The notes beneath the pieces are model-generated. The model did no database searches and was not told the origin of the DNA. It was given only the letters and a program-made list of their open reading frames with translations. 64,000 nt of DNA from Ruegeria sp. THAF33 (GTDB lineage: Bacteria > Pseudomonadota > Alphaproteobacteria > Rhodobacterales > Rhodobacteraceae). A program made the translations under genes and the position numbers. Position 1 is the first letter of the stretch; every line of letters begins with the position of its first letter. This document shows positions 63,880 through 64,000 of this stretch, piece by piece. Location: assembly GCF_009363615.1 (NCBI RefSeq), contig NZ_CP045384.1:1858501-1922500 (forward strand), given 5' to 3'.

Positions 63880-64000
63880 TCAGACCGGGATCAGAGCAAG
63901 CGCTATTCGGCGACCTTCAGAGAGCAAGACATTGTAGGTGCGGCACGCAGCCGGAGAATTCATGATTTCGACGCCGACACCGGCACTCTCCAGCTGGGTG
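63880..64000 (-). CDS. Mth938-like domain protein (3' end only)
   Basis: Only the last 39 codons are in the window. They read TQLESAGVGVEIMNS, then ACRTYNVLLSEGRR, ending IALALIPV, which matches the C-terminal end of small Mth938/DUF498 (NDUFAF3-like) proteins as I recall them. In related genomes this gene follows secF and precedes ccmA; that neighbour is outside the window. The call rests on a short tail only. Confidence 0.6.
   Translation of the reverse strand, partial: TQLESAGVGVEIMNSPAACRTYNVLLSEGRRIALALIPV

Overview
The window looks like chromosome from a marine alphaproteobacterium of the Roseobacter group (Rhodobacterales), most likely Ruegeria or a close relative. Evidence: GC-rich coding sequence on both strands; an E1-beta subunit carrying its own lipoyl domain; a complete RcGTA-type gene transfer agent (GTA) cluster; a LuxR/LuxI pair; a DddP-type DMSP lyase with every published metal and catalytic residue at its published number; and a ccmABCDG operon. 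The genus is an inference. No rRNA, tRNA, CRISPR array or insertion sequence was recognised.

Layout. 1-2607: end of the pyruvate dehydrogenase operon (pdhB, cut by the window edge, then pdhC). 2758-4236: a small basic exported protein, cysE and a DksA-like zinc-finger protein. 4217-19682 (minus strand): the GTA cluster, from small terminase through portal, protease, capsid, connectors, tail, hub, peptidase and the 1371-residue tail-fibre/host-specificity protein, with one coupled gene after it. Most junctions overlap as ATGA or TGATG. A cation-diffusion-facilitator-like gene lies antisense between large terminase and portal. A sigma-70-like promoter followed at once by a strong intrinsic terminator sits in front of the first GTA gene. 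19882-22428: a VOC protein and a divergent tandem winged-helix regulator, then a DEAD-box helicase. 22510-28820 (minus): mltG, fabF, a divergent HisA paralogue, a GNAT acetyltransferase, acpP, fabG and fabD. 28995-31499: a cytochrome b561-YceI fusion, a stand-alone YceI protein and a membrane protein. 31783-33025: rpsF-rpsR-rplI. 33182-35567: an SLT-type lipoprotein, then luxR and luxI, with a 20-bp perfect-arm inverted repeat in front of luxI. 35668-40218 (minus): tig, a porin and nnrD/nnrE. 40390-42176: glnB-glnA. 42303-44914: a flavin-type oxidase, an MltB-like transglycosylase and an unknown membrane-anchored protein. 44951-47161: a heme-dependent N-demethylase-family gene divergent from dddP. 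47172-50305: small exported or membrane proteins and a hydrolase-OsmC fusion. 50382-54835: purB, two exported proteins sharing a cysteine-loop motif, fliG and an LpxL-like acyltransferase. 54836-58452: a DUF1223 protein and aconitase. 58572-60150: a BCCT transporter with an overlapping 29-codon membrane peptide. 60215-60916: an SDR. 60946-63735 (minus): ccmA-ccmB-ccmC-ccmD-ccmG. 63880-64000: the 3' end of an Mth938-domain gene.

How the parts relate. Most of the window is core metabolism (acetyl-CoA supply, fatty-acid synthesis, nitrogen assimilation, TCA cycle, cytochrome c maturation, translation). The accessory interest lies in the GTA cluster and its insertion and leader, the quorum-sensing pair with an extended synthase and an oddly placed operator, the DMSP lyase beside an amine-oxidation family gene, and several small genes outside normal length cut-offs (ccmD, the 29-residue BCCT-linked peptide, a 50-residue cysteine-loop protein). 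No wholly new defence-type system was found. The strongest candidates for undescribed biology are the GTA leader/insertion and the BCCT-coupled micropeptide.
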